From Aeribacillus composti (lineage in GTDB: Bacteria > Bacillota > Bacilli > Bacillales > Aeribacillaceae): a DNA stretch of 64,000 bases. Of this stretch, positions 62,864 through 64,000 are shown in pieces. The notes under the pieces are model-generated. The model saw only the letters and a list, made by a program, of their open reading frames with translations. It had not been told where the DNA came from and searched no databases. Position 1 is the first letter of the stretch, and each line of letters begins with the position of its first letter. The stretch is from assembly GCF_007827555.1 (NCBI RefSeq), contig NZ_VISS01000010.1, forward strand, positions 41,916 to 105,915, given 5' to 3'. Made by a program: the position numbers and the translations under genes.

Positions 62864-63502
62864 TTTATACACCACCACTTGCAGTATTATAGAGATCTGT
62901 TTTGAAATACTAAATATCTAGTTGTTAACAGAAATTATTACATGATAATAAAGGGAACGCAAACAATTTAACCTGGGAAATAATAAAAATTTTAAAATTC
63001 CATTTTTTCAAATATATAACTTATAATAAATGTTTTCATATTTATTGCAATAGACAAACGTTCAGCACATTTGTTCCATGTGAAACATAAATCAGACAGC
63101 CGGCTCAAATTTTACCTTTTGTGCGGCAAATCGTTATTGAAGGAAAGTGCAACTTTCGGCTGTCCTTTCGTTTAAAGATGAAAAAATCTACCCTTTGTGA
63201 TCAGCTGAGCAATAGCGAGAAAAAAAGTTTTTTTAAAATAATTCTTCATGCAAATGAACCTTTACATGCTCTTCCTGAAGCATGTACACAATCGACGAAG
63301 GAAGCCCGTTAAACATCTTTTCCAAAGCTGGCGCACGCTCTATCCACAAGCAATCTCATACTGTATTTCCCATTTAAAAAACAAAAATTTCCAATTGGCC
63401 GCTTCCCACTCTATGATAAGAAAAACTATTGTATTTCTTCCGTCTTTTCCTTATTAAGTATCACTATGAATCTACAAAAATGAACATTTAGCATTTATTG
63501 AT
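62864..63502. other. Non-coding stretch with a parS-like site
   Basis: Contains the parS-like site 63072-63087. Short open frames between 63121 and 63457 have no ribosome binding site. Nothing else is recognisable. Confidence 0.5.
63072..63087 (+). other. Second parS-like site
   Basis: TGTTCCATGTGAAACA differs from the parS consensus TGTTNCACGTGAAACA at one position (T for the central C). Same orientation as the site at 12370, 50.7 kb away. Confidence 0.55.
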
Positions 63503-64000
63503 TTAAATAACCTTTTTTGTAGTCGGTGATGTTGGAAAAGGCGGCACAAATTCACTTAATAAATATTCATAAATTGCTTTTTCAACTGATAAGCCACTTT
63601 TTGTGATGCCCATATTCCCAAAAAGAACATTAAACTCGAGAATATAAAGATGCCCTCCGCTTATTAGCACATCAAAGCCGGCATGATTAATGTTCAATTG
63701 TTTCGAGACATTCAAAACAAGATCACAAGCTTCTTGCGGTATAAATTCAAAACAGAGGCTTCCGCCTTGGGCAACATTGTGGAGAAACTCCCCTTCCGCC
63801 CCAACCCGCCAATAGGCGGTGAAAATATCTTTTCCAATGACACAAATGCGTAAATCTTTTCCGTCGTTTTCTAAATATTCTTGTACGTACAAAACATCAT
63901 TTTGACTGTAGATGAGCAAAATCACTAACATAAATTTACATCGAAACAAAAAAGGAGACATGAACCCGATTCCTTGGTTAGAATAGATGTGCCAACAAAC
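63503..64000 (-). CDS. ATP-grasp (RimK-like) protein, C-terminal part (5' end outside the window)
   Basis: The frame is open to the right edge, so the gene begins beyond it. The visible 165 residues hold the C-terminal ATP-grasp subdomain: DVLYVQEYLENDGKDLRICVIG, YWRVGAEGEFLHNVAQGG and LYILEFNVLFGNMGI, the last corresponding to the metal-binding E-x-N loop of RimK-like ligases. The segment just inside the edge (GIGFMSPFLFRCKFMLVIL) does not look like a normal glycine loop, so the 5' part may be altered. It may be one of the ATP-grasp proteins associated with bacilli spores or walls; the substrate cannot be told. Confidence 0.6.
   Translation of the reverse strand, partial: VCWHIYSNQGIGFMSPFLFRCKFMLVILLIYSQNDVLYVQEYLENDGKDLRICVIGKDIFTAYWRVGAEGEFLHNVAQGGSLCFEFIPQEACDLVLNVSKQLNINHAGFDVLISGGHLYILEFNVLFGNMGITKSGLSVEKAIYEYLLSEFVPPFPTSPTTKKVI

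Noticed and set aside
1..64000. CRISPR arrays, tRNA and rRNA genes, prophage or complete insertion sequences
   Set aside because: No evenly spaced repeats, cloverleaf-like sequences, rRNA segments, phage structural genes or transposase genes were seen.

Overview
The window looks like the chromosome of a low-GC, endospore-forming member of the Bacillaceae. Supporting evidence is the germination pair cwlJ-gerQ, coproporphyrin-type haem synthesis (hemQ), a quinol oxidase operon qoxABCD, NfrA, YwhD/YwdI/YwdK-type conserved genes and strong AGGAGG ribosome binding sites. The gene set (ywhD, pta, hemQ, cwlJ-gerQ, ywdK, ywdI, speE, ung, pdxK, qox, nfrA) corresponds to the region of the B. subtilis chromosome clockwise-late and fairly near the origin. 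In keeping with that, the window carries a cluster of DnaA boxes (20518-20795) and two one-mismatch parS-like sites (12370, 63072). A second, ba3-type oxidase and a levoglucosan-type sugar cluster resemble thermophilic bacilli (Geobacillus/Aeribacillus/B. smithii relatives). The species cannot be fixed from the sequence alone.

Layout. 1-8.3 kb: ywhD (partial), pta, hemQ, a damaged hydrolase abutting a MITE, frameshifted cwlJ, gerQ, the ba3 oxidase (small subunit, II, I), ywdK and ywdI. 8.4-11.6 kb: speE, then an AT-rich accessory patch on the minus strand with a frameshifted secreted protein, a coiled-coil protein and several very small peptides, which looks like a bacteriocin/toxin-type locus. 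11.6-26 kb: ung, parS-like site, L,D-transpeptidase, a TetR-regulated reductase, pdxK, nicotinate phosphoribosyltransferase, a phosphodiesterase, a lipoyl-like protein, an rRNA/tRNA methyltransferase, the DnaA-box cluster, qoxABCD and nfrA. 26-40 kb: cobalamin riboswitch plus metE, thiM-thiE, an amino-acid ABC transporter, two HAD phosphatases, a hydrolase pseudogene, a YceI protein and a second MetE-like protein. 40-45 kb: livKHMGF-type branched-chain amino-acid transporter. 45-54.4 kb: an eight-gene sugar cluster (LacI regulator, ribose-type ABC importer, two Gfo/Idh/MocA dehydrogenases, two TIM-barrel isomerase-like enzymes). 55-61.6 kb: a class D sortase, then acoA-acoB-acoC (2-oxo acid/acetoin dehydrogenase) under the sigma-54 activator AcoR. 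61.6-64 kb: mostly non-coding, an IDEAL-domain protein, and a partial ATP-grasp protein.

How the genes work together. The sugar cluster matches the known gene content of the levoglucosan pathway (3-dehydrogenation, beta-elimination, hydration, 3-keto reduction) with its own importer and regulator. The aco operon has a complete regulatory switch readable from sequence: a near-perfect -24/-12 promoter, a cre-like site at the likely transcription start, and four 10-bp-phased repeats about 100 bp upstream as the likely activator site. metE is shut off by vitamin B12 through a riboswitch whose terminator is enclosed by an unusual 12-bp long-range pairing.

Caution on quality. At least four frameshifts (in cwlJ, an alpha/beta hydrolase and twice in the secreted protein) lie in short homopolymer runs within the first 11.1 kb. 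These may be assembly errors rather than biology. The hydrolase at 36406-37368 has in-frame stops as well and is a true pseudogene. A three-copy MITE family (3464, 40040, 55896) is present. No tRNA, rRNA, CRISPR or complete insertion sequence was seen.
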